Shown piece by piece: positions 1-9,337 of a stretch of 64,000 nt of DNA. A model generated the notes under the pieces. It made no database searches. It was given only the letters and a program-made list of their open reading frames with translations, and was not told the DNA's origin. How positions within the stretch are numbered: position 1 is the stretch's first letter; every line of letters begins with the position of its first letter. The DNA comes from Allofrancisella inopinata (GTDB lineage: Bacteria; Pseudomonadota; Gammaproteobacteria; Francisellales; Francisellaceae), in the NCBI RefSeq assembly GCF_012222965.1, contig NZ_CP038241.1, forward strand, positions 1,054,001 to 1,118,000, given 5' to 3'. The position numbers were made by a program, and so were the translations under genes.

Positions 1-791
1 AAAATTATAAAAAATTTTTAATCCATCTTCACATTCAAAACTTATATCATACATATCCTGAGCATTCACTTTTAAACCTATATATTTTTCTTGATCACCA
101 AACATACCCCCGTAACCTCTTAAAGCTTCTTTAGTAGCTTCTAATTTAGCATGAAAATTTTCAAGTAAAACAGCTAATAATAATCCTGCATACCCACTAG
201 CAAAGCCTCCTATTTTTTCTCCCTCTTTTTGATTGTTTTTTAGTTGACTTATGGATGCTCGAGATTGTCTATATGTTTTATACAATGAATGAGAAGAATA
301 CAGAAGATAAATATGAACTTTTTTAAGTTTTTTTTTACAAGACGAAACGTTGTGAATGAAGCTTGCTAACTTTTTTAAATTTAAATACACTAACCCAGAT
401 AAGATCATGTGAGTTGTCTTACACACAAATAATAATGCGCCTGTAGGAGTCGGTAGTGTAGGATCGGGTACTAGGGTATTTTTTTATCAAATAAAGCTAC
501 TTTAGATAATGAATTATCTTCGTTAACTCTCAATAAATCTGATAGTGATTTAGAGCCATTTAATAGGGTTTGACTAATTTGTTTAGCTTGTTCTTTAGGT
601 ATCACTTCAGCTTTTGCCTTACCCTTAACAAAGTTAAAAACTTCATATTGGACGTAGTCAAAAGGTATTTGGAATGATGGATGTCGATAAATATTTTTAG
701 TAAATTTTTTATCCCATGGGACTGCATAAATGTCTATATTTAATATATATAAAAGATTTATAAAGTCTTTTGGTAATTTTAAATGGTACAT
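1..791 (-). pseudogene. Frameshifted gene of unknown function, running off the left edge
   Basis: An ATG at 791 opens a 106-codon frame that stops at 471-473. Shifting by -1 at a run of seven T on the plus strand (seven A in the gene, 479-485) gives a frame that stays open for 160 codons to base 1, with no stop codon. Its codons look genuinely coding, with sensible residues such as a Gly-Gly-Phe-Ala-Ser-Gly-Tyr stretch and an amphipathic Glu/Lys/Leu helix. Together the two parts make at least 265 residues. The simplest reading is loss of one A from an eight-A run; a sequencing error or slippage on the A run would look the same. I recognise no domain, and the C-terminus lies outside the window. 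Confidence 0.6.
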
Positions 792-1224
792 GGTTTTCCT
801 TCTATTAGTTTGGCTGTTCTTAATTTATATTATACTAAAAACTTATTTAATTTTTAAAAAATATTTTATTTTGCAATTATACTGGTTTAGTTAATTTTTT
901 ATAAATTACTTAATTAATTGTAGTATATTTTTAAAATCATAAAGTAAGTAGAGTCGTTAGATTTTAAGTTTTTAAACCTTTTCTAATCTGCAGCGGGGCT
1001 TGTTTTGCTTTTGAATTTACAGGGTCTTTCTTATCGAGATTGACACTTGAGTATACAATCTTACAGTGTATGCTTAAAATTTGTGTTTTGTTAAAATAAA
1101 GATCAATAAAAAATTTTTTTAGTTATAAAAAAATTTTTAAAATAATTTTATTTTATTTAAACATGATATAATTGTTATATAAAACTTGTTTGTATAGTCT
1201 ATAAAGAAGGAACTATAATAATAT
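792..1224. other. AT-rich intergenic region with a promoter for the 749-residue protein
   Basis: No gene is visible in this 433-base stretch. A good extended -10 (TG at 1164-1165, TATAAT at 1167-1172) lies 53 bases before the ATG at 1225; no clear -35 is seen, which is usual for extended -10 promoters. An AGAAGGA ribosome site at 1205-1211 is 13 bases from the start, a little far. Bases 1046-1062 match 5703-5719, upstream of the first WD40 gene, at 16 of 17 positions in inverted orientation. Confidence 0.45.
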
Positions 1225-3474
1225 ATGAAATGTGATGTTTGCAAAAATGATCTTTGCTCTTGCCATATTAAGAAAAAAATTATTAATATTAAACACAATT
1301 TCGCCAACAAAGATCGCCTTGTAAACCTTTTTATTAATTCACAGAATCATACTAAACTTAAACCCATACCTAACAATAGCTTAATAATAGGCCCGAAACC
1401 AATAATACAATTACCAAAGAATACTTCTAATATAAAAAACAAACATAAAAGGAACCATGCTCACAACTTTGATGTTAAAGATACTATTAATAACTATAGC
1501 ACTATCAATAGAGTAGAAACAAAATCAGTTAATAGAACTCCTAGAGAATTTATCATAAGAGATAAATCTATAGTACATACACCCAAAAACAATTATATTG
1601 AACCGATAATCCATAATCTAAAAACTAAATCAATAACTCCTAGATATAAGGGAAATATTTTATTAAATAAGTTTATTCAATATTCTGAAAAAATACTAAA
1701 TATTATAAGAGTTAACAATTTCAACACAAACCCTCTGCAATTATACTCAAACCATAAAATTTTTAAAAACAACCCTTTTAATTTGCAGACGCTTTTATAT
1801 TATAACAAAAGCTTAAAATCAGAAATTAATACATTATTTAAAAATGAAAATCTTATAACATTTGGTTTTGAATATGAATTTGCAGGTTTTAATAAACAGC
1901 AGTTTCTTTCAATGAATAAAGAAGCCCAATATCTCTGTGCCACTGGACACAATGAAATCATGAAAGATTCAACTAATTTTATAAATGAGTGGAAAATTGA
2001 AACAGATGCACAGAAAGAATTAGAACTAGTTTCACCTATTTTATGTCTTTATACTTCTAATAAATATGATTTTACACAAAAGATCATAGCAGCATTTACA
2101 TTTCTCGAATTTTACACTAAAGAAATATTGGATATAGCCAAAGATTCTAAAAACCTAAATATATTTTCTAAAGAGATCAATAAAAAGTATAATATTAATA
2201 TTGAAAAGATAGAAAGTGAACATAATGAAACAGGACTACTAAATTTAATAAACACTAATTATCAGATCGAGCACAAATATCAAGGACAAATAAACAATAA
2301 AATTCGCGGTTCACACCTTAATATAGGTATTACTTTTGATTATTTAATTAATAACCTTCTGGAAAAAGATAGTAATTTTTCTTTTTTCATCACTATTTGT
2401 AAAAAAAATGGACAAAATACAACTCCAAATACAAAAGACTGGTTCTATATAAATAGTAATCTAATATCACAAAAATTATCCATCATATACACTAGTTTAA
2501 GATTTATATTAAATAAATATTTAAAAGGGGTAAATATTAATACTACAATTTGCTCTGCTCTACTGACACTGAAAATAATAGAAATAACTAGTTACATAGA
2601 AAAACTTTTATACAATTATCTCCATCATATTGAAAGAGATTCAAATTTACAGGAGATATATAAGAAATCACATCGTAGATTAACGAGCATTAAAAGTAAC
2701 TCTTTTGATAAATTCTGGATTAAAACTGGTCTAGAAGGCATAATCGCATGTATATGCTTGTATGTTCCTGCCAACTATAGATCTCGTTTATGTACGGAGA
2801 TACAAACAACAATTGAATCTCATAAAGACAATATATTAGAGTATTTAATGGAACAAATTTGTAAAACGTATAATATAGATAAATCTTCCTCCCATATTAA
2901 TAAATGCTCCAAACTGTTTTTTCCATTGGATAAATATATATCTTGCATAATGAATAGAATGTTATCCAATATAGGAAGAATAAAAGGACTAACTATAAAC
3001 TCCCATAAAGAAGAAGAAATAATATATGAAATAAACAATACCTTAAAATCAGCTATTGAGCTAAGAATAAGTACTGTAGCCAATGACATTTTTACATTTA
3101 ATAACTTAGACATAGGTAAAAATTTATATAGTAGTCCAGAAAAAATCATAACTGATATAAGCAAATATAATAATTTAGCTTTTAAAAAAATGGATGAAAA
3201 ATATAAATCTGATTTTAAACAATATATAGAAAAATCTAAAAATATAAGCGAGTTAATTGAAGCTTATGATATCGCAGGACTTACAGGTGCAAGAAATGAA
3301 ACCTATTTGCCTATTAGAATGATGCAAAATAATATTCCCGAAGTTGTTATCGAATTTAGAAATCCCAGTCATAACATAGAATTTTTTATTAAAAAAATTC
3401 AACAACTTAATACTACAAAAAAAAGTAAAGAAAAGAGAAAACATTATGCAAAAACGCCAGAAAGTAGGCTCTAA
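1225..3474 (+). CDS. Amidoligase-like (COOH-NH2 ligase fold) protein with Cys-rich N-terminus
   Basis: 749 residues. The middle carries motifs I associate with the putative amidoligase family (Amidoligase_2, glutamine-synthetase-like fold): FGFEYEF at 213-219 (usual Gly-x-Glu-x-Glu strand), W-K-x-E-x-D at 256-261 followed by ELVSPIL at 267-273, GSHLNIGI at 362-369 (usual Gly-Leu-His-x-His block, second His replaced by Asn), and VVIEFRNP near 710. The family is predicted to join a carboxylate to an amine using ATP. Residues 1-13 are Cys-rich (CDVC and CSC), as in a small metal site; residues 20-200 are basic, Asn-rich and probably disordered. No signal peptide or membrane segment. It stands alone between an intergenic region and a convergent helicase gene. 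A secreted, target-modifying enzyme is possible but unproven. Confidence 0.6.
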   Translation: MKCDVCKNDLCSCHIKKKIINIKHNFANKDRLVNLFINSQNHTKLKPIPNNSLIIGPKPIIQLPKNTSNIKNKHKRNHAHNFDVKDTINNYSTINRVETKSVNRTPREFIIRDKSIVHTPKNNYIEPIIHNLKTKSITPRYKGNILLNKFIQYSEKILNIIRVNNFNTNPLQLYSNHKIFKNNPFNLQTLLYYNKSLKSEINTLFKNENLITFGFEYEFAGFNKQQFLSMNKEAQYLCATGHNEIMKDSTNFINEWKIETDAQKELELVSPILCLYTSNKYDFTQKIIAAFTFLEFYTKEILDIAKDSKNLNIFSKEINKKYNINIEKIESEHNETGLLNLINTNYQIEHKYQGQINNKIRGSHLNIGITFDYLINNLLEKDSNFSFFITICKKNGQNTTPNTKDWFYINSNLISQKLSIIYTSLRFILNKYLKGVNINTTICSALLTLKIIEITSYIEKLLYNYLHHIERDSNLQEIYKKSHRRLTSIKSNSFDKFWIKTGLEGIIACICLYVPANYRSRLCTEIQTTIESHKDNILEYLMEQICKTYNIDKSSSHINKCSKLFFPLDKYISCIMNRMLSNIGRIKGLTINSHKEEEIIYEINNTLKSAIELRISTVANDIFTFNNLDIGKNLYSSPEKIITDISKYNNLAFKKMDEKYKSDFKQYIEKSKNISELIEAYDIAGLTGARNETYLPIRMMQNNIPEVVIEFRNPSHNIEFFIKKIQQLNTTKKSKEKRKHYAKTPESRL

Positions 3475-3541
3475 TTTTGGCTCCTCAGAGATATTCACCA
3501 CTCCCTAAGAGCTAAATACAGTTTAATGAAGAGGCTCTAAT

Positions 3542-5236
3542 CTACCTATGCTCAGTAAGATTTAATTTTTTACCTGCTACCCAAACTTTTTTAAGATGAT
3601 TTATAACTTTTGCACTCAAATTAGCTGGTAAATCAACTAGAGTATAGTCTTTTTCTATAGATATATTACAGATATGTTTACTATCTATGCCACCTTCATT
3701 TGCTATAGCACCAACTATATTTCTTGGTTGTACATCATTTTCACGACCCACATCTATTCTATAGGTAGTTAGATCTATATCTACTCTCTTTGGTCGTTTT
3801 TTGTCAAACCTAGAATTATTATTTCTGTCTCTATCATTAAACCTATCACTAGATCTGGATGATCTATCATCTCTTTTAGTAGCTCTCTTTTCTTCTTTAG
3901 CCTGGATTTCCCTTGGGAAAAAGCCTTTCTTATCTTGTGCTAAAAGTGTAAGTACTGCTAATAAATCTTCTGAATCCAGCTCTAACTGATCCCGTATATC
4001 GATTATTATTTCTTTATACTTATCTAGGGATTTATTTTTTTCTAGAGCAGATGTTATTCTATTTTTAAAGTCATTAATCCTACTATCAGCAAGTTCTTTA
4101 GCACTTGGCATAAATACTTCTTCTAGTTTTGAATTAGTAAATCGCTCAAGCGAACGTAAAAATCTCATTTCTTTTAACGTTACTAAAGAAATAGAAACTC
4201 CTTCACGCCCTGCTCTACCAGTACGGCCAATTCTGTGAACATAAGTGTCTTCATCATTTGGCATATCATAGTTAATCACATGACTAATACGCTCAAGGTC
4301 TATACCTCTAGCTACAACATCAGTAGCAACTAAAATGTTAGATCTAGCACTTTTAAATTGCTCAACAATATATTCTCTTTGAGATTGCTGCATATCACCA
4401 TTTATAGCAGCTACTTTATAACCAAGAGCTTTTAAATTATCTGCTACTTCTATTGTACTTGTCTTAGTTTTAACAAATATTACTACACCATCAGTTTCTT
4501 CTATTTCTAATAGTCTGTCTAAAGCATCTATTTTTCTAAAACCTTTAACTACTATAAATTTTTGTGTAATTGTATTAGCTGTTTTGGTTTTTGCTTTAAC
4601 CTGTATTTTACATGGATTTCTTAAATACTCTTTTATAATATCAGCTATATCTTCCGGTATAGTTGCTGAAAAAAGTAGTCTCTGGCAATCATCAGATATG
4701 TGACTTAAAACCCATCTAACATCGTCAATAAAACCCATTCTAAGCATTTCATCTGCTTCATCTAATACTAACGCTCTTAGATTATCTAGCTTTAGTGTTC
4801 CTTTTTCAATATGGTCCATAACTCTACCAGTAGTACCTACTACTACTTGAACACCATTTTTAAGTGCTCTTATTTGTGAACCATATTCTTGTCCACCATA
4901 GATACAAGCAACAGATAAACTTGTGACACTTTTTGCAAAAGCTTCAAATTGTTCTGCTACTTGTATAGCTAATTCTCGAGTTGGCGCTAATACTAAGATC
5001 TGTGGAGATCTGCTTTTATCATTCAGATCTAAATTATTAATTAATGGTAATGCAAAAGCTGCTGTTTTACCCGTACCTGTTTGTGCTTGACCTAGCACAT
5101 CTCTACCCGATAATATATATGGAATAGCATACTGTTGAATTGGCGTTGGGTTCTCATACCCTAAATTTATAACAGTATCTACAATATTTTGATCTAAGCC
5201 TAAAGAGCTAAAATCTTTTTTTGTTTCTGAATTCAT
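3542..5236 (-). CDS. deaD: DEAD-box ATP-dependent RNA helicase (CsdA/DeaD type)
   Basis: 564 residues with the full motif set: Q motif near residue 30, AQTGTGKTA (motif I), PTRELA (Ia), DEADEML (II), SAT (III) and HRIGRTGRAGR (VI). After the two RecA domains comes a charged, low-complexity stretch rich in Arg, Asp, Ser and Asn (about 450-480), then a DbpA-like RNA-binding domain starting at YRIDVGRE. This order matches CsdA/DeaD, which unwinds RNA in cold adaptation and ribosome assembly. It is somewhat shorter than E. coli DeaD, mainly in the C-terminal tail. It converges on the amidoligase-like gene, and the parvulin gene lies just upstream on the same strand. Confidence 0.93.
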   Translation of the reverse strand: MNSETKKDFSSLGLDQNIVDTVINLGYENPTPIQQYAIPYILSGRDVLGQAQTGTGKTAAFALPLINNLDLNDKSRSPQILVLAPTRELAIQVAEQFEAFAKSVTSLSVACIYGGQEYGSQIRALKNGVQVVVGTTGRVMDHIEKGTLKLDNLRALVLDEADEMLRMGFIDDVRWVLSHISDDCQRLLFSATIPEDIADIIKEYLRNPCKIQVKAKTKTANTITQKFIVVKGFRKIDALDRLLEIEETDGVVIFVKTKTSTIEVADNLKALGYKVAAINGDMQQSQREYIVEQFKSARSNILVATDVVARGIDLERISHVINYDMPNDEDTYVHRIGRTGRAGREGVSISLVTLKEMRFLRSLERFTNSKLEEVFMPSAKELADSRINDFKNRITSALEKNKSLDKYKEIIIDIRDQLELDSEDLLAVLTLLAQDKKGFFPREIQAKEEKRATKRDDRSSRSSDRFNDRDRNNNSRFDKKRPKRVDIDLTTYRIDVGRENDVQPRNIVGAIANEGGIDSKHICNISIEKDYTLVDLPANLSAKVINHLKKVWVAGKKLNLTEHR

Positions 5237-5297
5237 TTTGTAACCGTAAATTAAATATTTTGAGAAATAATAATTTGAAAATTATGAAAATTTAAAA

Positions 5298-5576
5298 TTA
5301 TCCACGTGATGTAATTTCTAGTAGATGGTAGCCAAATTGCGTTTTCACTGGTCCATGAACAGTGTTTAACTCGTCATTAAAGACTACTTTATCAAATTCA
5401 GGAACCATTTGACCTTGGGAAAAAGTACCTAGATCACCACCTCTAGCTCCAGATGGACACAGAGAATGTTTTTTTGCAGCTTCTTCAAAAGTTATTTTAC
5501 CTTCATTAATATCTTTTTTTATTTGTTCACATTCAGATTCTGACTGTACTAGCAAATGTCTTGCTGAAGCTTTCAT
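5298..5576 (-). CDS. ppiC: Parvulin-type peptidyl-prolyl cis-trans isomerase
   Basis: 92 residues, a free-standing parvulin domain with no signal peptide, so probably cytoplasmic. It shows the family pattern: A-R-H-L-L-V near the start, F-E-E-A-A-K-K-H-S, the G-x-x-G-G-D-L-G-x-F loop, and the final F-G-Y-H-L-L-x-I strand. The length is that of E. coli PpiC. The ATG is preceded by AAGGAA about ten bases upstream. deaD follows on the same strand after 61 bases. Confidence 0.92.
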   Translation of the reverse strand: MKASARHLLVQSESECEQIKKDINEGKITFEEAAKKHSLCPSGARGGDLGTFSQGQMVPEFDKVVFNDELNTVHGPVKTQFGYHLLEITSRG

Positions 5577-5937
5577 AATTAAGTTCCTTATTTTTATTAT
5601 TTACTATTGCAAATTACACCCCAAAGGATACATTATTTACTTAAAATTTACAACTTTTATAAATTCAGATACTACCTTGCAATATTTATGAACTTTAGGT
5701 GCAAGATTGTATCCTCAAGATACACGCCAAATTTAAATGTTATGTTAAAAGCTAGCATGCAATCATAATTCAAATAAATATTTAATGTATATTAAAAAAT
5801 TTCATTATTAACTTCAAACTAAATAATAATATATGTTTATTTACTTTTATTTATTTTTATTTTAAGTATATAATAAATAATAGAAAATGTGAACAAATAT
5901 TTAATTCATGTGGTAGCTAGAACAACCAGGAGTATTT
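5577..5937. other. Intergenic region upstream of the first WD40 gene
   Basis: 361 bases with no gene. A TATAAT at 5869-5874 is a plausible -10 for the WD40 gene at 5938, and CAGGAG at 5926-5931 is its ribosome site. A loosely inverted pair containing GGATACA (about 5627) and TGTATCC (5709-5715) lies some 80 bases apart and could be the ends of a decayed element. Bases 5703-5719 repeat the motif found at 1046-1062. Confidence 0.35.
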
Positions 5938-7737
5938 ATGACTAACGAAGAGTTTGATATATATTGGTATAAAACCTTATCAGCAATTGCAACCATATTA
6001 TTAAAACATGGTTTAAGTGATATAAATCAAAACGCTATAGAACCTCTGGTTTCTCCAGAAAAGAATTATACAGATGCATCTAATAGAGAGGTATCTAATC
6101 CTATGGTAGCTTATAATAAATTAGGCCAACTTTTAGAATCAATACGTTATATGGCAAACAATCAAGCAAGTGATGCCAGTTTAGATGAAATACATAAGAA
6201 AATAAAATCTCAACTTAGAATGCTATATATCAGATATGCTAATCGTTTAAGCATAAGTCAGCTTATATTTAGCAAGAGCAATATGAATTTGTTTATAGAA
6301 CAACCTAAAGATCCATCTAAAATTCGTGTAGTCAGCAACGGAGAAAGAATAACAATATCCAGAGCATTACTAAGTATGATCGGTGACTATTTAAATAAAT
6401 CAAGTTATAGAAATTTTAGAAAAACAGCTATGATCAGTTATATAGAGCTGCCTCCTTTACCATTATTACCACTAAATTACCAAAACTATATTACACGGAT
6501 AGTTGATACACAACCAATCTCCGCATTAAAGGTATTGGCGAATGGAAAAATAGTAACTGGACATAAACATGGTATTATAAAAATATGGGATTTAGATAAT
6601 CCCACAAATATTCTTGAGTTAAGAACTAATCAATATCCTATTTCAGCGTTAGAGGTATTATCAGATGAAAAAATAATAAGTGGATCAGGTGATGGAACTA
6701 TACGAATATGGGATTTAAATAGGCCTACAGATCTTACAAATCCTATCGTGTTAAGAGACGTTCGAGATTATATGACAATATTACAAATATTGCCCGATAG
6801 AAAAAAGTTGCTAAGCGCATCGTCACGTAATGACAATATAAGAGTCTGGGATTTAGACAACCCTACAAATCCTCCTCTTCTGTTACCGGGCCATCAAAAA
6901 GGTGTTTTAGCATTAAAGTTATTACCAGATGGAGAAAGGATAATATCCTCGTCGCGGGATGGAACTATACAGCTTTGGAATTTAAACACACAAACAAGTA
7001 CCGTACTAAGAAAACAAACAGGTACTTGGGCGTTCGAGATGTTACCAGATGGAAGAATAGTAAGTCAAGGGGCAAATCACACTATAGATGTTTGGCATTT
7101 AAACAATCCTAGAGTTCCTACTCATGTGCTAAAAGGCCATAAAGCAGATATTCATAGCTTAAAGCTATTACCAGATGGAAGAATAGTCAGCGGCTCAGCA
7201 GATTATACTATAAGAGTCTGGGATATAACTGAGCCTGAAAGCCCTATCGTGCTAGAAGGTCATTTAGGGGCTGTTAATGAATTACAGATATTACCTGATG
7301 GAGAAATAGTAAACAGCTCAAACGATTGCAGTATAAGAGTCTGGGGTTGTCTAAATAAAGAAGAAAATATTAAAATAAACCGGCAATTTATAAACGTTGT
7401 TATAGATGAATATAAAGACAAAGTTAAAAATAGAAAAATATCTCTAGGCATAGCAGGGAAAAGAGTCAATAACAAAATATTACCTGACAATTTAGCAAAA
7501 GCAATAGTAAATATCCAAAATAATCCCGATGCTTTTGCTCTGTTGCCACACTCATTTTTTGAGAAATTTGTTCAAGAAATAGACTCTCAAGTTAAAACTA
7601 CAAATGGTACCATTAAAAAAACAAAACTATTTACCTCTAGGGATGATGAAGTCACAAAATTATATAAACATGGAGTATGGCTTGAATTACGTCGCCTTTG
7701 GGTCGAAAAATTACCAAAAATTGTACTTGACAATTAA
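5938..7737 (+). CDS. WD40 beta-propeller protein with F-box-like motif and extra C-terminal domain
   Basis: 599 residues, a paralogue of the protein at 11950-13446. Residues 1-130 are helical (start: FDIYWYKTL). Residues 138-163 follow an F-box-like pattern (helix, L-x-M-I-G-D-Y-L, S-S-Y, then F-R-K) and lead into the linker LPPLPLLP. About seven WD repeats follow (about 185-470), each with a P-D-G-x-I-V-S-G-S core and an I-R-V-W-D end, giving a closed propeller. Residues 480-599 form a further charged domain that the paralogue lacks. There is no signal peptide or membrane segment. F-box plus WD40 is the layout of eukaryotic SCF ubiquitin-ligase adaptors, so a host-directed role is a fair hypothesis; a generic scaffold is the alternative. 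Strong ribosome site (CAGGAG). Confidence 0.75.
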   Translation: MTNEEFDIYWYKTLSAIATILLKHGLSDINQNAIEPLVSPEKNYTDASNREVSNPMVAYNKLGQLLESIRYMANNQASDASLDEIHKKIKSQLRMLYIRYANRLSISQLIFSKSNMNLFIEQPKDPSKIRVVSNGERITISRALLSMIGDYLNKSSYRNFRKTAMISYIELPPLPLLPLNYQNYITRIVDTQPISALKVLANGKIVTGHKHGIIKIWDLDNPTNILELRTNQYPISALEVLSDEKIISGSGDGTIRIWDLNRPTDLTNPIVLRDVRDYMTILQILPDRKKLLSASSRNDNIRVWDLDNPTNPPLLLPGHQKGVLALKLLPDGERIISSSRDGTIQLWNLNTQTSTVLRKQTGTWAFEMLPDGRIVSQGANHTIDVWHLNNPRVPTHVLKGHKADIHSLKLLPDGRIVSGSADYTIRVWDITEPESPIVLEGHLGAVNELQILPDGEIVNSSNDCSIRVWGCLNKEENIKINRQFINVVIDEYKDKVKNRKISLGIAGKRVNNKILPDNLAKAIVNIQNNPDAFALLPHSFFEKFVQEIDSQVKTTNGTIKKTKLFTSRDDEVTKLYKHGVWLELRRLWVEKLPKIVLDN

Positions 7738-7769
7738 AGTTTACTCCAAACCAAGTTTTTGAGAGAAAG

Positions 7770-8177
7770 TTAAATATTTATTGCGAGAGATTTTTTTAAC
7801 CTTTCTTTCAAGTCCACTTTTTGCTCTTTGGAGTAGGCTTGTGCTTGAATATTGCCCCATACTGGATTAGGCCAAGCTGGATCTGTAGTGAATCTTCCTA
7901 TCACATGAATATGCATTTGTTTTACAACGTTACCTAAAGTAGCTATATTTAACTTATCAACTTTATACTCATTTTTTAAAAATACAGATAGCTTATTTAT
8001 AATAGTGTTTATGTTATATTGAACAGAATCATCTAATTCATACCACTCTGTTTTATCTGTAAATGGGACAATAATAAACCATGGTAATATAGCATTATTC
8101 ATAACAAGAACTTTACAGTCTAAAGTTTGACAGACTTCAAAAGTGTCTTTTCCTAAACGTTCATCTAATTTAAACAT
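7770..8177 (-). CDS. HIT-family (histidine triad) nucleotide hydrolase/transferase
   Basis: 135 residues. The family signature appears as QMHIHVIGR with an N-terminal part matching HIT folds (F-x-V-C-Q-T, then W-F-I-I-V-P). The first His of the His-x-His-x-His triad is replaced by Gln, which is common in one bacterial branch and leaves the catalytic His. It would hydrolyse or transfer nucleotidyl groups; the substrate cannot be told. It is the last gene of a five-gene operon and overlaps the 3' end of kdsB by eight bases, so translation is probably coupled. Confidence 0.85.
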   Translation of the reverse strand: MFKLDERLGKDTFEVCQTLDCKVLVMNNAILPWFIIVPFTDKTEWYELDDSVQYNINTIINKLSVFLKNEYKVDKLNIATLGNVVKQMHIHVIGRFTTDPAWPNPVWGNIQAQAYSKEQKVDLKERLKKSLAINI

Positions 8178-8922
8178 TAAAATACTTCCTAATTTTTTCT
8201 AAATCTTCTAATGTATCAACTCCTGCTGGAGTACTTTTTATAGCTTTGGCAACTGCAATTTTATAACCATTATATAAAACTCGTAGTTGCTCTAAAGATT
8301 CATAATTTTCAATAGGTGCTTTGCTTAAACTTGAGTATTTTTTTAAAAACTCTACTCTATAAGCATACATTCCAATATGCCTAAAGTACTCAGCTTGTTG
8401 AACTTGTTTATTCTCTGAAAAACCTCTTTCAAAAGGGATCGAAGCTCTACTAAAATAGAGAGCATAATTGTCTTTATCAAATACTACTTTTACATTATTT
8501 GCATTATATATATCTTCTGGAGAAGTTATTTTTTCACACAAAGTTGACACTACAGCTTTAGGCTTATTTACTAACAACTCTGCTACTTGCTCTATGTTTT
8601 CAATAGGTATTAATGGCTCATCACCTTGTACATTAATAACTATATCTTCATCGTTATAAGCAAGTTGTAAGACTGCTTCAGCTATCCTATCTGTACCAGA
8701 CTCATGTTCAGGCTTAGTCAAAATCACATGTGCACCAAAGTTTTGTGCTATATCTTTTATTTTATGCGAATCTGTAGCTATAACTATGCTTTCAAATTTA
8801 GATTTAGAGACTTGCTCAAATACTCTTTGAATCATTGGTTTACCTGCTATATCAGCAAGCATTTTATTTGGTAGACGTGTAGAGTTTAATCTAGCTGGAA
8901 TAATAATATGAATTTTAGCCAT
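8170..8922 (-). CDS. kdsB: 3-deoxy-manno-octulosonate cytidylyltransferase (CMP-Kdo synthetase)
   Basis: 250 residues, the usual length. Activates Kdo with CTP for lipid A inner-core synthesis in the cytoplasm. Seen in the sequence: the nucleotide-binding start [17 protein letters not shown]-x-x-G-K-P-M-I-Q, [22 protein letters not shown] (metal-binding Asp), and [10 protein letters not shown]. Start and stop overlap the neighbouring Trm112-like and HIT genes by eight bases each. The other Kdo gene, kdsC, lies in a separate operon at 61745-62287. Confidence 0.96.
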   Translation of the reverse strand: MAKIHIIIPARLNSTRLPNKMLADIAGKPMIQRVFEQVSKSKFESIVIATDSHKIKDIAQNFGAHVILTKPEHESGTDRIAEAVLQLAYNDEDIVINVQGDEPLIPIENIEQVAELLVNKPKAVVSTLCEKITSPEDIYNANNVKVVFDKDNYALYFSRASIPFERGFSENKQVQQAEYFRHIGMYAYRVEFLKKYSSLSKAPIENYESLEQLRVLYNGYKIAVAKAIKSTPAGVDTLEDLEKIRKYFNV

Positions 8923-9103
8923 ATTTTTTTATCTCTTCAATATTTAGCTTAGTAGCTTCTTCAACAAGCATAACTGGTATGTTATCACGTATAGGATATG
9001 CTAACTTATCTGCTTTACACACTAAAATTTGCTTTTGTTTATCATAGTGCAAGTTAGACTTACAAACCGGACAAACTAATACGTTCAAAACAGATTGATC
9101 CAT
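8915..9103 (-). CDS. Trm112/YcaR-family zinc-ribbon small protein
   Basis: 62 residues. Begins [10 protein letters not shown] and carries a second single Cys (V-C-K) before [12 protein letters not shown], the standard ending of this family. In bacteria it is usually found next to kdsB or lpxK, as here. Trm112 proteins serve as partners of methyltransferases; the bacterial role is poorly known. It directly adjoins the TusA-like gene and overlaps kdsB. Confidence 0.92.
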   Translation of the reverse strand: MDQSVLNVLVCPVCKSNLHYDKQKQILVCKADKLAYPIRDNIPVMLVEEATKLNIEEIKKYG

Positions 9104-9337
9104 TTACTTCACCTCTATTATAAATTCAAATTTAGCATTTACTTCTTTAGCTTCTATAAGCTTATAATCATTAACCTTACACCAAGCTGGTATATCATGC
9201 ATTGTGCCAGGATCAGTACAAGTAACTTTTAATAGCTCTCCTGAACTCATAGTTTTAAGCATATTCTGAGTTTTAATCACCGGCATGGGACAAAGTAACC
9301 TTTCTAAACTTAATTCTTTCATTTTCATATATACCAT
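9104..9337 (-). CDS. TusA-family sulfur carrier
   Basis: 77 residues. LLCPMPVIKT holds the Cys-Pro-x-Pro motif whose Cys carries persulfide sulfur; the rest follows the TusA fold (S-G-E-L-L-K-V, C-T-D-P-G, D-I-P-A-W-C). The start overlaps the end of the PP-loop gene by 13 bases; ATGs at 9328 and 9322 are alternative starts. The neighbour suggests that it hands sulfur to the PP-loop enzyme, perhaps for tRNA thiolation. It could be one of several TusA-like paralogues rather than TusA itself. Confidence 0.85.
   Translation of the reverse strand: MVYMKMKELSLERLLCPMPVIKTQNMLKTMSSGELLKVTCTDPGTMHDIPAWCKVNDYKLIEAKEVNAKFEFIIEVK

Noticed and set aside
2820-3164. 114-codon minus-strand frame inside the 749-residue gene
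   Set aside because: Antisense to a longer gene with recognisable motifs; it has no ribosome site and no family.
5620-5720. Inverted GGATACA/TGTATCC pair as a further mobile element
   Set aside because: The match is only seven bases with loose flanks; no target duplication or second copy was seen.
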